From the NCBI GenBank assembly GCA_018398575.1, contig JAGTXZ010000020.1:1550001-1614000 (forward strand): a stretch of 64,000 nucleotides of DNA, written 5' to 3'. Below, piece after piece: positions 1-12,600 of the stretch (the first letter of the stretch is position 1; each line of letters begins with the position of its first letter). The notes below the pieces were generated by a model, which did not search any database, was not told the origin of the DNA, and saw only the letters and a list, made by a program, of their open reading frames with translations. Made by a program: the position numbers and the translations under genes. This DNA comes from Ampelomyces quisqualis. Its lineage: Eukaryota; Ascomycota; Dothideomycetes; Pleosporales; Phaeosphaeriaceae.

Positions 1-2650
1 AGTCTATTTGTAGGCTATTCTCTCTAAACTATAGAAGTCCTAATATAATATTGTAGGTAGCTAATCTAAAGACGTCTAGGCATATTTCCTGTTTAGTTCC
101 TTAGATGTTAAGTTCTGCAGTAGTCTTATATTTAATAAGCAACTTGTTAGGCATCTGCTCTCTATTTGCAACATAAAGTTTATATAAGCGTTGTTTCTAA
201 CAAGGTTAGAGCCTAGCTCTTAATATAGCGTTGCCTAAAATGTAGTTTGCTTGTGCTCCTAAATCTAGAAGTGCCTTTATTCTTATTTAGTTAACTCTTA
301 CTGTAAGTTTAAGTAGTCTAGTAGAGTTAGTTGCGTTGCAGCTCTAGGTCTCTTTCTAGAGTCTAGACCTAATTCTAAAAAAGACTTGTTTTTCCTGTAT
401 CTGTTAGCTTCTTTATTGTTGTAATGCTTCTTGCATTCTAGTTGTAGGCAGAACTGCTAGGTGTAGTTTATGCAGCTGCTGTTAACAAGTATTCTGTTAG
501 ATGTGCTTTCTTTCTTTAATACATTAGAAAAACCTCCTATAATTTGTTTGTTATATAGATAATTTGCGCAGGTATCCTTAGGGTAATTATACTATTAGTA
601 CTTGCAAGGTCTCTTCTACTAAGAAAAGTATTAGTTAACTTTGCTACTATAGTGCGTTAAGCAGTAGTTGCTGTTACATGCTGTCTATAATAGAAGTCTG
701 TGTTTTGGATTACAAAGATCCTATAGGTATCTGTCTATAAGCAGGATTTAATGCAATTTATTTGCCTTCCTATTCTAGTATTCTGTAGGCATAGAGTTTA
801 GTACTAATGTTTGCCTATTATTAGCATAGCATGTCTGCTTTGTGTGTAAGTTACAGCACGTCTTATATAGTCTGTCTACGTCTGTTTCTTAACACAGTCC
901 TCTAACTGTTGTATTCTAGCGTACTAGTTTAGGGCTAGCTAGTAGTAAGTGTATGTTTAGCTTGTCTAGTGTAAGTTCTTAGTCTTCCTAAGTATTGTAG
1001 ACTCTCTTAGTCTCTTGTAGATCCTATGTCCTATAGACTCTGTTTCTTAGGTGTAGCAATTGTTCTTCTTCTGTAACTTTATCTGTTCTTAGAAAGTACC
1101 TATCTATCTATAGGCTAAGGGTATAATATTTTTATAGGGATTGGTAACATTGTTCTATATATTCTTAGTTAACTTTGTTAGTTTAATTGTACTAGTCATA
1201 AATGTTTTGTTGCGTTTGTAGTAGAAGTAATCCTATCTGTTAGAATTGTTTAATGTTATAGTCTTGTTCCTAATTGTGTAGTAACGTAGAGTTAGTTAAG
1301 ACCTTGTTATTGTATAATATAGTAGAGGTGTCTTTTGTCTATCCTACTATTAGTAGTCTATTAGTAGTTTAGACAATAGGTTAATCCTTAATCACAATCT
1401 ATTCTTTAATATCTTTCTCTAAAGTGTTAGTTAACACGTTAAGCTAGCGTGTAACTTTGTTCTTAGAGCAATAGTCTTACGTATAATGTCTAACCTTGTT
1501 ATAGTTGTAACAGGTAATCTTGTTTTTGTTAGGCCTATTCCCTTAGGGTTGTTTCTTTAGGTAATTTTTCTGTTCTAGGCCTTTGTTAAGGTTGTCCAAG
1601 TGCATAGCTTTAGGTCTGTACCCTAAGTATGCTCTTGGTAGGCGTAGTTAATAAGTTCCTTATCTAAGATAGTAGCGCTGTCGTCCTTTATTTGGTTGTG
1701 TTTGTCTCTAATGTCTTTTGTTTAGGCAAAATCCTTTGTATCTCTGTAGTAGACATAAGGAATATAACCTATCTTTAAGTGCTAATTTGTAGAGTTTGTT
1801 GTCTAGGCAAATAGCTTTATTCTAAAGTTCTTTAAGAGTAGTAATGTGTGTTCTGCTGCGCATAAGTTTAGCTTATACAGCAGCCTTAAGGCCTTGTTTG
1901 TATATATGTATTAGGGCAGTGTTGTCTTACTAGATTTGTTTAGCGTATTGTTAAAAAACGTTAGTATAGTTAGCAGTTGATTAGGTTTGCTTTAGACTTT
2001 AGATTTTCTGTTCTGCAATTACAGATTCCTTAAGAGGTAAGAAAATCTGTTATAGGCGTGTTTTAAACGCTTGCTAGTCTTCTATAAGGTTAGTATTATC
2101 TTTGTCTGTAATGTTGTCGTCTATATACTTCTAGATAATTAGAAGTACCTATTTCTTAGCGTTGCCTTTTATGTAGGTTGTAGTAAGGATAACTTTGTTG
2201 TTGTTCTTAATCTTGTCTCCTTCTACATAGAAGTGCCTGTTAAACTAAAGAATCCAGGTCTTAAGTTTGTTGTAGTTTCTATAGTAGAGATTAGGTTTGT
2301 TAACCTTAAGTCTAGGTTGTCCTACTTAGAAATGCTTAGGTATATCTATTGCAATATTGCTGCTTATTATAAGAGTGTTTAAAGTGTTAAGACTGTTAGT
2401 CTAGTAGCAAACAATAAGAATGCTAGTGTAGACTAAAGGTACAGCTAAGGTTGGTTTTTGCAGATAGGTGTAGAGTTGCTTTAGATACAGAGGGTATTGT
2501 TACTAAGACAGTAAAGGCTAGGGCTTTCTAAAAAGAGTAACAATAGTTAGGTAGCTTAATGTAACTAACTTAAGCGTCTGTAACATAAGTTAAACATAAT
2601 AATCTATAAGGGTTTATTGTAGTTCTTATATACTAAAGAGGTTCTATATG
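1..2650 (-). mobile_element. RIP-decayed Gypsy-type LTR retrotransposon remnant (gag-protease)
   Basis: AT-rich stretch with no long open frame on either strand and very many TA dinucleotides. Read on the minus strand it still resembles a Ty3/Gypsy gag. Around 1980-1850 it gives STANYTNVF, then a stop, then QYAKQI, followed by ALIHIYKQGLKAAV, the typical fungal retrotransposon gag helix. At 1512-1471 a zinc knuckle is recognisable as CYNYNKVRHYT, stop, DY: two of its cysteines appear as Tyr (TGT to TAT) and one codon is TAA. At about 280-244 the frame KALLDLGAQANYI matches the DSG active site of the retroviral-like protease with Ser changed to Leu. The protease frame is offset by one from gag, as in gag-pol frameshifting, or because of indels. 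Reverse transcriptase and integrase would lie left of base 1. G-to-A and C-to-T changes creating TA fit repeat-induced point mutation (RIP). The family call is motif-based. Confidence 0.75.
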
Positions 2651-4325
2651 CTTTAGTTAGATCCTGTTGTCCTAGTGTGTCCTAGTACGCCAAGCCTTTC
2701 TAGTCTTGCTAGTACTCGCTAGTACGCTTACGTGATTCGTTTCTTAGCGTCTTAACTTAGCTAGCTGCTTAGTTACAAACTTTAGTGTTTATAAGGCAGG
2801 GCTTCTAGTCGTTTAATCCTGGATTGTAACATGTAGTTTCTATATACTTAGTCTTTCTTATAGTTCTTATTATTCTTAATTATTATTATAGATTCTTATA
2901 GTTTCTTATTATAAGAAATAGTAATACTAAATAAGACTAATAAAAAGGTTACGTAACATATATAGCGTACTATATCCTTATACTAGGTCTAAGTCTTATA
3001 ACCTATTCTCTTATTTATTTATAACGTTTTGTGTTTTCTATTAGAGGTTTATAACACTAGTTAGGTTGCTCTTAAGTATCTTTATACTTATCTATTTCTA
3101 TAGCTTTAATCTAACGTATATAAGTTTTTGTATAATTACTAGTATAGTATCTTAGCTTACTATAATTGTAATAACTACTAGAAGTCTTCTATTAGTTAGG
3201 TTTAGAAGTCTTAGTAGAAAGATATATTATTACTAATTAATAGGCTAGCGCTAAATTTGTTAGGGCACTAGAGGTAGTTGTCTAATTTAGCTCTAAAGTA
3301 AGTTATAGAGTCTACCTAATAGGCAATTTAGTAGCAGCTAGTAATATACTTAGAGTAGAATTATTCTTCTACTCTATATTATAGGTAGTAAGGTGCAATA
3401 AGTTTTTCTATTAGTGCCTAAGCTCTAGGTTAGAGGCTTATAATCCTAGCGTAATCTTTATCTATAAGTAGTAAAACTACTCTAAAGAGAGTACTTATCT
3501 CTTAACTATAGAACTTAGAAACTTAGCTTTAAATATAAAGAATATTTTTTTCTTAGTTATCTGCAATTAATTAAAAGCTATATAGCTTTTAGCTACCTTA
3601 TTACCTATAATAAAGTAGGACTTAAGTAGCTTAATTATTTACTTAACGTTCTAGAATTACTTTTAATTAGTATCTAATAGATATTAAGGCTTAAGATAGC
3701 TCTTAGCTAGTTCTGTAGTGTAGCTCTATACTAGGACTAAGCGTTATCTTTTAGTCTAATAGTAATCTAAGTTAATTTAAAGTTAATTTTAGATCGAAGC
3801 CTACTATTAGCAAAAGGTAAGATCTTTTCTATTACTAAGATTATTAATATTAAGCGTCTTCTCTAATTATTAAAGTTAGTAAGATCTTTTATAGTAACAT
3901 AAGTATTTAGATATAGAGCTATTAGATAAATAGTAGAGTATAAAAGAGTTCTAAGAAGTTTTAGTAGTAGATAAGAGCTTATCTAGTTCTACTAGAGGTT
4001 ATACTAATATAGATATAATAAGATAGCTATTAACTACTCTAGAAGGCTATATATATACGTAGTAGCTATACTAGCTATATATACTCTAATTATTACTACC
4101 TCTAAATATTTACTTTTACCTCTACCTATTTACTACTATAAATATACTAAAACTCTGTATAGAAATAGTAAGCTAAGGGCTTAGGAAGAACTATAGCTTT
4201 AGGTTTCTTAAACTAAGCTAAGCTTATAGCTGCGCTAGTAATAGTATACTTTAGTAGAAAGAGTAAAATCATATAATTAGGTAATATCTATATCCTATGC
4301 AATATATTTAATACAATACATTTTT
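2651..4325. repeat. AT-rich, RIP-like decayed repeat without recognisable coding sequence
   Basis: Even more AT-rich continuation of the left block, dominated by TAG, CTA and TATA words, with stops in every frame. I could not find a transposase, reverse transcriptase or clear LTR boundary. It may contain the LTR and 5' leader of the neighbouring element or a second, older insertion. Composition changes sharply to normal GC near 4325-4370. Confidence 0.6.
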
Positions 4326-5184
4326 CTATATTGAGATGCGCTGGCAAAAGGATCCTAATGTAGATTCGCGCGCCTTGGCTGCGTCACCTTAAGCCTGATT
4401 GGGCTTATGGGATACTTCTTATGGGGGTGCGGCGCAACGTCTCCCGTTGAACGCGTGGACTTGGGCGCGGACTGTGGAGATGCCGAAATGATGCCGGAAG
4501 CCTTGGCCAGCGCGGATGCTTGCAGCTTGCGCAATACATATACGCAGGCGCTAGAGCGGGTGAGTCATTGCAAGTACGGATACCCCGTAGAGATGTCCCA
4601 GAACCGGCCTAGGTCTCCCTTGACCAGCAGATTCTCATATCGATTAGCACTTGATGACATTCGACAGGGCTGTTGCACCGCCATCTACGGCTCAACCAAC
4701 TATTTTTAGCAGATCTCCCAGCCAACTCCCGGCCATCTTCCCTGCGGTGTTTCTAACCTCCTTTGACGGTACTCCGTACTCCGTAACGCCGAGACGCATT
4801 ACATAGCGTGCTCAGTGCTCAGTGCTCAGATACGAATGGAGCACTTTTCGGAGCACTTTACGGAGCACTTTTCGGAGATATAGTGGATCGTACAGATGTA
4901 AATGGACTATTACGTCGAAAAAGAGTGGTGCTAAGGGGCTGAAAAGACGTGGGTTGTTTGCGTCGTCATCTGCAAACAACAGGAAAGGGGGCGGGCGGAG
5001 GCTTGGTAGCATGGGTTGAGGTAGGGAAAGGTTACCTACATATAACACGACTCACCTGCGTCGAAGTAGGAAACGCATCAAAAACTCTTAATATTTCCTC
5101 GCCATCACAACACGTTCGTTCGGTCCAATCAAACCGATTTTGACATCATAAATACAAACCACAACCATAATCAACCCATCCAGA
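4326..5184. other. Intergenic: repeat/unique boundary and promoter of the small GPI-type gene
   Basis: GC content is normal from about 4330. The only open frame of note is a 100-codon one at 4407-4709 (+) with no family resemblance; I do not call it a gene. At about 4810-4880 there are short direct repeats: three copies of GTGCTCA, then three of a 15-bp unit containing GGAGCACTTT. The stretch just before 5185 is CA-rich and looks like a 5' leader. Confidence 0.4.
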
Positions 5185-5494
5185 ATGCAGTTCTCCACCG
5201 TCGCCATTGCCGCAGCTCTCGCAGCTACTTCCTCCGCCGCATACGTATCCGCGAACGGCACCGTCTCAGCCGTGAATCCTACTGGTACTGGCGCAGCGTC
5301 GCCCTCTGTATCTGGCGGCGTCCCCAGGCCCACGTCGTCTGCCCCGTTTGAGGGCGCGGCGTCGATGAACCTGGCGGGATCGATGTTAGGAGTGGTTTTT
5401 GTCGGCGGTGTTGCTTTGGTAAGTTTCCAACCTTCGCCTCATGACGGTACGGGGAGCTTGAACGAATTGTTAATTCGGGGTCTAGATGCTCTAG
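5185..5494 (+). CDS. Small GPI-anchored-type surface protein (80 aa)
   Basis: Exon 1 is 5185-5418 and exon 2 is 5486-5494. Exon 1 starts MQFSTVAIAAALAATSS, a classical signal peptide, followed by a short Ser/Thr/Gly/Pro-rich stretch with one N-glycosylation sequon (NGT), and ends with a hydrophobic tail. The GTAAGT donor at 5419 and the acceptor TCTAG at 5481-5485 give a 67-nt intron and a 9-nt last exon coding Met-Leu-stop. The protein then ends ...VVFVGGVALML, the hydrophobic C-terminus expected of a GPI-attachment signal, with small residues (EGAAS) about 20 residues before the end as a possible omega site. Reading through the intron would instead add a long unrelated tail. Function is unknown; small proteins of this build sit in the fungal wall or plasma membrane. 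The splice model is inference. Confidence 0.6.
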
Positions 5495-5937
5495 GTTCTC
5501 CCCTGCACAAGAAGTTAAGGCATTCGCGCGACTTGTCAAATTCTCCTGAACTTTGGATTTTGATCAGAAGTGGGTAACATGCACCATGTTTCTCTGGGCA
5601 TCGTTGGATACTTGAATTCGGGTGAAGGAAGGTGGAATAGATTTAATTCGCTCTGATAGAATACCAATTCGTGGAGAAAAGCTAGATCTTCTCAACATGC
5701 TGCCAAAAAATTGGAAAACGATCTTTGACCATGCCGACTTCCTGTTCCCCGACCGACACTGGAACTGCTCATGTGAGATGGACCCGAACAATCAACGTGG
5801 AGAACAAAAAACGTGGCAGAGCCCTTGTATTTCCTATCAGCGACTAGCGTTGAACGGCACGCGACGACGCGACTTTGGTGACATGACAGTTGACACGCTA
5901 CAACAATCCACCAAAACCTCGGCTCCGTGTACGAGCC
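5495..5937. other. Intergenic and promoter upstream of POL31
   Basis: No conserved coding sequence recognised. Open frames on both strands here are short, overlap one another and show no family motif. The segment should contain the terminator of the GPI-type gene and the POL31 promoter. Confidence 0.4.
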
Positions 5938-7589
5938 ATGGCCACTCTCGATGGCAACCTGCTGAAAGGCATGAAATCGTCCGTACAAGCTCCCCATTCA
6001 AGGCTCTGCAACCGGGCTTACATTCACCAGACAGGGCGGGGACACCTCGACACCTCCGAGCCGCAAACCCTGCAGCTATAGTCCCCTCCAGACGTTCGTT
6101 CTGCCAAAGGGTACCGATAGACACTATGCACAGCAATATGCGGACATGTACTTTCTGCGGCTAAAGCAATTGACAAAGGCGGTAAAAGCAAAGGCGCACG
6201 ATGCATGGGACGGGTTTGAGGTTCAATCCAATGGAGCTGCAATGACAGAGACAACGCTGACCATGGTTAGCTAGGGGGAGAAAAGGCACAGTTTGTCGAC
6301 CGCGTACTCGACGTCCGACAAGGAGAGCTCTGCTGGGTGGTCGGTACGGTTTACATGGAAATGGCACTGAAGCCCAACGTCCTGGACGACATATCGAAAG
6401 AGGTAACTCATCCACCAGTGAGGAGCCGTGCAGACAGAGTGCTGACACATGACAGCACTGGATCGCGGCTCCTCCCGCTCGATCGACGTACATGTCCCAA
6501 GAGGAACAGGACGAAATGATGCTCGAAGACGAGTCTGGTCGGCTGCGCGTCACTGGCGAACCTCTCAAAGCCCACTACGTTACAGGCTGTGTCCTCGCTG
6601 CTCTCGGAACCGAACAGGCAGACGGTACTTTCCAGGTCATTGCCACACAATACGCCGACCTACCACGACAACCACAGCGCTGGGAGCGCGAGGATGCCGC
6701 GCTGTCACGCTCGAAACAAAAGCCACCGAAGCGAGAAAATGCGGGGAAATTAGCCATTGTATCGGGGCTCGAAATTGGTGGCGGCGAACACGACGACCTC
6801 GCCCTCGATCTCCTCGTCGACTACCTCACAGGCGAAGCCACCGGGCCCCCCGACCAAGCCTATTCCTCCCGAATAACCCGCCTCATCATCGCCGGCGACA
6901 GCCTTGCCAAGTCCTCCCCCATCCTCTCTCGCGACGATTTCGCGGCCAAAAAGAGCGCGTCAAAACACTACGGCTACGACGCTTCAGCATACGACTGCAT
7001 CCCCTCGGAGCGTCTCGACACCTTCCTCTCTGACATCCTACCTTCTTTACCCATTACTCTACTCCCGGGCGCTACGGACCCAGCCAGCGTCGCGCTGCCC
7101 CAACAGCCCCTCCATCCCGCGCTCTTCCCCACCGCCCGCCTATACGCCGAACCCCCTTCCACTGGCCTCCCCTCCCTCACTGGCCTCGACACCGTAACAA
7201 ACCCCTGGGACGCCGACATCGATGGGTTCCGCGTCCTCGGCACCTCGGGGCAAACACTCTCGGATCTCTCCAAATACGTTGAAAACGTCGACAGTCTAGA
7301 CGTAATGGAAATGATGCTCCGATGGCGCTGCATCGCGCCTACCGCGCCGGATACGCTGTGGTGTTACCCTTTTCAGGACGACGATCCGCTGCTGGTGAAA
7401 GAGTGTCCGCATGTATATTTCGCGGGGTGTCAGGGTGCGTTTGGTGTCAAAAAGATCGAGGGCCCGGCGGGGCAGGAGGTGTTGTTGATTTGTGTGCCGA
7501 GGTTTAAGGAGTCGGGACAGGTTGTGCTGGTGGATTTGGAGACAAGAGAGGTGGAGACTGTGAGGGTTGCGATTGTTGAGCCAACATGA
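5938..7589 (+). CDS. POL31: DNA polymerase delta subunit 2 (B-subunit, Pol31/Cdc1 family)
   Basis: Non-catalytic second subunit of replicative DNA polymerase delta in the nucleus; it bridges the catalytic subunit to the Pol32-type subunit. Exons 5938-5982, 6035-6220, 6271-6402 and 6456-7589 add up to 498 aa, normal for the family. N-terminal landmarks are SYSPLQTFVLPKG, then QQYADMYFLRLKQL, then CWVVGTVYMEMALKPNVL in the OB-fold region, and HWIAAPP across the last splice. The large exon carries MLEDESGRLRVTG and the inactive calcineurin-like phosphoesterase fold of B-subunits, with RLIIAGDSLA, LLPGATDP, FRVLGTSGQTLSDLSKY and HVYFAGCQGAFG near the end. Introns are 50-53 nt. The ATG at 5938 (GAGCCATGG) has a good context; the first intron (5983-6034) is the least certain. 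The intron at 6221 has a weak GTTCAA donor but a clear CTGAC branch site and keeps the frame. Confidence 0.93.
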
Positions 7590-9665
7590 AGGGCAGGGGA
7601 TGCGGATGAGGTAGGATAGAGGGGCATGAGTAGGATTCTGAACGAGACGTGAGGATGAATTTTATACCCAGGTTGAGCAGTCGTACCTTTTATCCACTTC
7701 ATGCACCCAAATATGAGGAGATTTCTGGTTCAAAAAGTACTCTGATGTACTTTGGTCGCGTGATGCTTGCTAACTGGAGCATATGGGTATCGTACGCGCA
7801 TCTTACTTCTGTTTGTAGCAAGGAACATAAAGGCGTTTGATGTGTGCACTCTAGCTTACCTCCCCTCCCTGTATGCGTCCCTCAGAAGTTGCACAGCAAA
7901 CGCCCATCCAAACAACAAAAGTGCATGGCCGGACACATCGGCTTTGTATTTTGGTCCAAAGTGGTGGAGATTTACGCATAACGCGATGCAAACATGTTCG
8001 AAGGCATCGACTGCGCTGTTATAGCTATCCATCTTCCTCTGTTTCGATAGTATACTATGAATCCCATCGTCCGCCTAGCAAACAACACTTGTTCTCCTAG
8101 CATCTACCACAAACTTCTGGGGCAACGTCTGCTCGAGAAACCGTCATGACTAGAGTTGTTTTGTCAAGGCCGGCGAACGACGCTCCTATCCAAGGTCCCT
8201 TCTCATGATAACTGACTGCAACCCAGTGCGTATTATCCGCCACCGCAGCAGTCAGAGCATTTTCCTACTTCATCTTTCGAAGACAGCTTCTGACTCGCTT
8301 CAACACTCTGTTACGCAGCATCGACGCTGAGGATATTCGGACTCGTCGTGGCGGGAAAAGATCTAGTGTGGTCAAAGAACACTGGGTGCCGTACCGCGTT
8401 TGAGGGTAAAATTCCGTGTCTCCATCCATTTCTAACTAAACGCTGTGATGATGAGGTGGCGATCCAAGTATGACGGCAAAAGTTATTAGCATTTAGGACA
8501 TGTTCAGATTACCAAATAATGATGAATTCCAACTCATACCTAATAACGCTGCTTAATCGCCTCGTCTTCCGATGTCCAAAGTTCAACGTGAAACAAATTC
8601 TCGCCACTTAACGTGCTGCTAACAAACATCGACATCTCTCTTATACAGATCCGGGACATTTGGTATCCTAGTCCCACTTATAATGTTCTCGCCCCCTAGC
8701 ATTATAGTATCAACTTTCTATGGTGGGACAGTGACCTGAATCACACTACTTTGTCCTATGCAAACCTGTATCACGTGAAAAACTACAACTGCATGTCCTT
8801 GTAACTTGCAGACTAGATATAGAAATCACCTAATCAAGGCTTTCCTGTCTACGCAATGAAGATTTAGAAGCAAAATCGCAGTATGCATACTCGCTCTTAC
8901 TTTTGTATCACATCATGCAAGGAGACGATCAAGATAGGTCATGTCTGCAATACTAGAATACTCCAACGAAACAATTTTACAACGCAGTTGGAAGCCTCGC
9001 ATCCGCATAGCTGGCCACACAATATGCACCGCTGACCTCTGCATGGACCTACCTAGGAGTTTAGCTCATCAAGCCACGCTGAACATCGAAAAAGTCTTCG
9101 CTAGAAGGACGTCGACTCATTAGTTGCACCTACAAGCAACGTCCCTCTCAAAGCCCCATCACCTAAACTCAATCTCCAACCGCAAACCCACATTTCCACT
9201 TTTTCAAACGAGTACATCATATACAATTGTTCGAGTCACTGTTTCTCAGTGTCTGCGCACGCGGCACGCCTAACAACTATCCACACTACACATCCATTTT
9301 ACCCATTATCTACTCCTCTGCAACCTGCTCCACTTCAGAGACCAAAGCAACCAAAGCGTCCTATCGAGGTCAAGTGGGATGGGGTGACGGAGAGGGTATG
9401 CGAGAAAATAATAAGCAAACAAGAGTTGGTTCGTGAACAAAACAACGCCGGGTATCAACGATCCAAACCAAAAAACCGACTAGCCATGGCAGAAGTAGTA
9501 CTAGCGGTCCACAGCTTCTGTACGTACGTGCGCATGTATATAGCACAAAGCCAACCAAGATCCAGTCTTTCACCAGCTACATTAGAAACATAAATTTACC
9601 CTCGTCTTCGCCACTATAATCTTCGAAACGCGTGGTTTCGTTTGCATTGTCTCCAATCTTGGGTT
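7590..9665. other. 2-kb convergent intergenic region, nothing recognised
   Basis: Lies between the 3' ends of POL31 (+) and the RhoGAP gene (-). I see no protein family, tRNA or clear repeat. Short open frames at 7649-8100 and 9227-9593 have no motif and no splice support. An unannotated noncoding RNA cannot be excluded. Confidence 0.4.
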
Positions 9666-12600
9666 TCAATCAAAAGCAGTTTCCTCCCTCACCATGAGCG
9701 GGTTCGCTCTCGGATCCCCACGCATATTCCCATTCGACGGCTGTTTACGCTGTCCCGGCGCAGTGCCCATGTTCATGAGCATCATACCACTTTCTCTTCG
9801 GCGCTGGCGTTGTTCGCGCGCTGTGCCGCCTTGTACCGCGCCGCTGAGACTGCCGTAGCCTTCGACTTGGTAGCCTTGCTCGTAGGACGGGGCGTCGTAT
9901 CTGGGGCGCACGGGAATGAAGCCCGAATCGTAGCCAGCGGGCTGGGCTTGCTGTTGAGGTGGTTGGGGCGGTGGGTATGAAGGCGCCGCAAGAGGCAGAT
10001 ATTGTTGTGGCTGGCGGTCGTAGTGTTGTTGGAATAAAGATTGCTGTTGGAATGAAGATTGTTGTTGAAATGAGGGTTGTTGTTGGAATGGAGGTTGCTG
10101 TTGGAATGAGGAGGGTTGTTGGAATGAAGGCTGTTGTTGAAAGGAGGTTTGGTTGTATGCGGGTGTGGGAAGGTCGGAGAACATTTGGCGGCGGGGCGAG
10201 CGGATGGCGTCATCGCCGAGGTGGGATGTGCTGGCTCTAATCTCATGGATTGGGGAGCTTGCTTCGTCGAGAGCGATGCCGAAAATGTCGGGGAAGTCGG
10301 TTAGGAAGAAGGATATCAGCGGGGCAGGGATGTTGAGTGTTGGAGCAAAGACGATGCCGACATTCCTGACACTCATCTTGTTGAGTAAAGAGTTATCAAC
10401 AATGTCAATCAGGAACGATGACAGATGGCGGAGAAGCTCGAAGTTGGCTTGAGGCAGCTTGTGGACAAGCACGTTGAATGTCTGAATTTTCTTGCTACGC
10501 TCATCCATGTCTAAATGCTGTTAGTGCCCCGACGTAGAATGCAGATGTAGAACTCACCGAGGACTTTCAGGAAGTCTAGATGCAGCTCACGGGTGAGGAT
10601 GGACGCTGGCAATTCGCGAAGGTACAACTTCAGGAGCGATGCTACTGCATGTACATCGTAATACTGCCCATCAAGCAGCTTAATGTCACCCTCAAGGTTG
10701 AATCGCTCACGCAGACCTTTGATAACGATGTTTGATCCGCTCAGCCTGAATATACCTTCCTCATTGGTTGCCTTCTTTTCCTGAAGATACTCCAAGCATC
10801 GATAAACAACAGCAGGTAGGTAAACATTGACACCAACAGGCTGACTGTACTCAACAGCTTCTTGTAGAGGAATGCCAAAGATACAGCGGTTGGGCGGCGG
10901 TGCCCGCTGCTCAGTATGGCCTAGTGACTGGTTACTGCTGATTTGCACAGGCGCAAGGTCTGAAGAGCCACCACGTCCCCTGAAACCGAAAATGCTCCGT
11001 TTCTTGTCTTTGACTGGAGTCGGCCCATTTGAAGATTTGTTGCCCCAGAATTCAACATCTTTGATAGGCGCTCCATTGCTGGGACCAGAGATGGCGGGAT
11101 AGTGGCCTAGGCTATCTTGACTGAATGTCGAAGTCTTGGGTGATCCACGCGAGGGCTTGTTGGCCATGACATCTCGATGATGAGGACCACGGACTGGAGC
11201 TTCGGCTGCGATAGTGTCATCGTAGCTCAGACCCTGGAGGCGATCACTATCTCCTTCATCTGGACTGTCTTTTCTCCATGATCGCGCAGAGTCTTGACTG
11301 GGCTGCAGCTTCTGCAATCGTGCAGTGGTTGGCGCAGGTTTGTCGACTGGCCACGTGTCCTCTGGCCAGTCCACATGCTGGAGAAGTGCGTCCACCCACG
11401 CATCCCGCTCTTCATCGTTTTCGGCACACAGTACATGTCGAACCAAGCTTGAGGAGTCCTTGCGCTTGGGTTCGAGGATGAGAAAGGCATGTCGATATTG
11501 ATTATCCTCGGTGTCGTCTTTTCTTTGTGGTGACTGATTAGACTGTTGCTGAGACTGCTTGCCGATCTGAGCGTTTTGTAGTTTGATTGTACCAAGGTGA
11601 GCACCACCTTCCACCTCGTAGTACCTGAACTCAGGTCCGTCCAAAACGAAGAAGCGGGCTTTCCATCCCCCAAAGTTCTTCCCACGCTTAGTGAGATAGC
11701 CTTCTTTTCTTTGCCGAGTTTTGGTGGCAGGTTGCACTAGAGCAAGCGTCGGCTCCGGGTTCAATCGATCGCCAGCTTGAGCGCCGATGACATCAGCCGA
11801 GATGTAGTCACAGACAATCAGGGCAGCCTTTTCGTTCATCGGGGTCTCGAGAACGGTGTCAAAATATTGATTGAGTGCAACTCTACGAGCGTCAATTCGC
11901 GCTGGGGCATGCCCACCGAACAAGGCTCGGTCAGGTAGCTTGGCCTGGAATTCGCATAGGCTTCTTAGCTGCGCATCCAATGTGGGCAGCGTTGCGATTG
12001 TCTTTTCTACTCTCCACAATTGCTTGTTGTCCGATCGCGAGTAGATGGCAAGAATGAACACAGGGTCCTCCTCCTGTGGTTTGGGCGTTAAGAAGCTGAG
12101 GCGCGATGGACGGAGACGCGAGGAGAATACTTTGACTTGGATAGATGGCAATGCATTGGGAGGGAGCAGCAGTCCAGGATACAGATCAGACACGAGACCC
12201 TTGTAAACATGCTCTGCGTCTGGGCCGTCGTTGAGAGAAGGGCTGCTAGAGTTCGATTCAGGACTTGGCTGCGCGTTGAGCACCGTACGCAGAGAAGACG
12301 AAACTACCTTGTTTTGCTGAGCGGCGAGGGGAGGTGGCTGGTGTGATTGGGGTGTATTTGTTGGTAGAGACACAGGCTGTTGTACATTCCGTGCGGTTGG
12401 ATGCATTGTTTCACCGGGGGATATGGGAGGAGAAGCGACAGATTGCTTCGGGAATCGTGGTAATGGCGAGCCAAGTGGTCTGTCTGTTGGTCGCGGACTG
12501 GACGGTAGACCTGGGCTCAGCAGCGGCGATCCATAGGAGCCGACGCTTCTGTTGGCCAACATGGAGCTGTCCGAGTTGGCGGGGCTGAGCATGGCATTGA

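Noticed and set aside
4407..4709. 100-codon open frame (+) near the repeat boundary
   Set aside because: No signal peptide, motif or splice support; the composition does not look coding.
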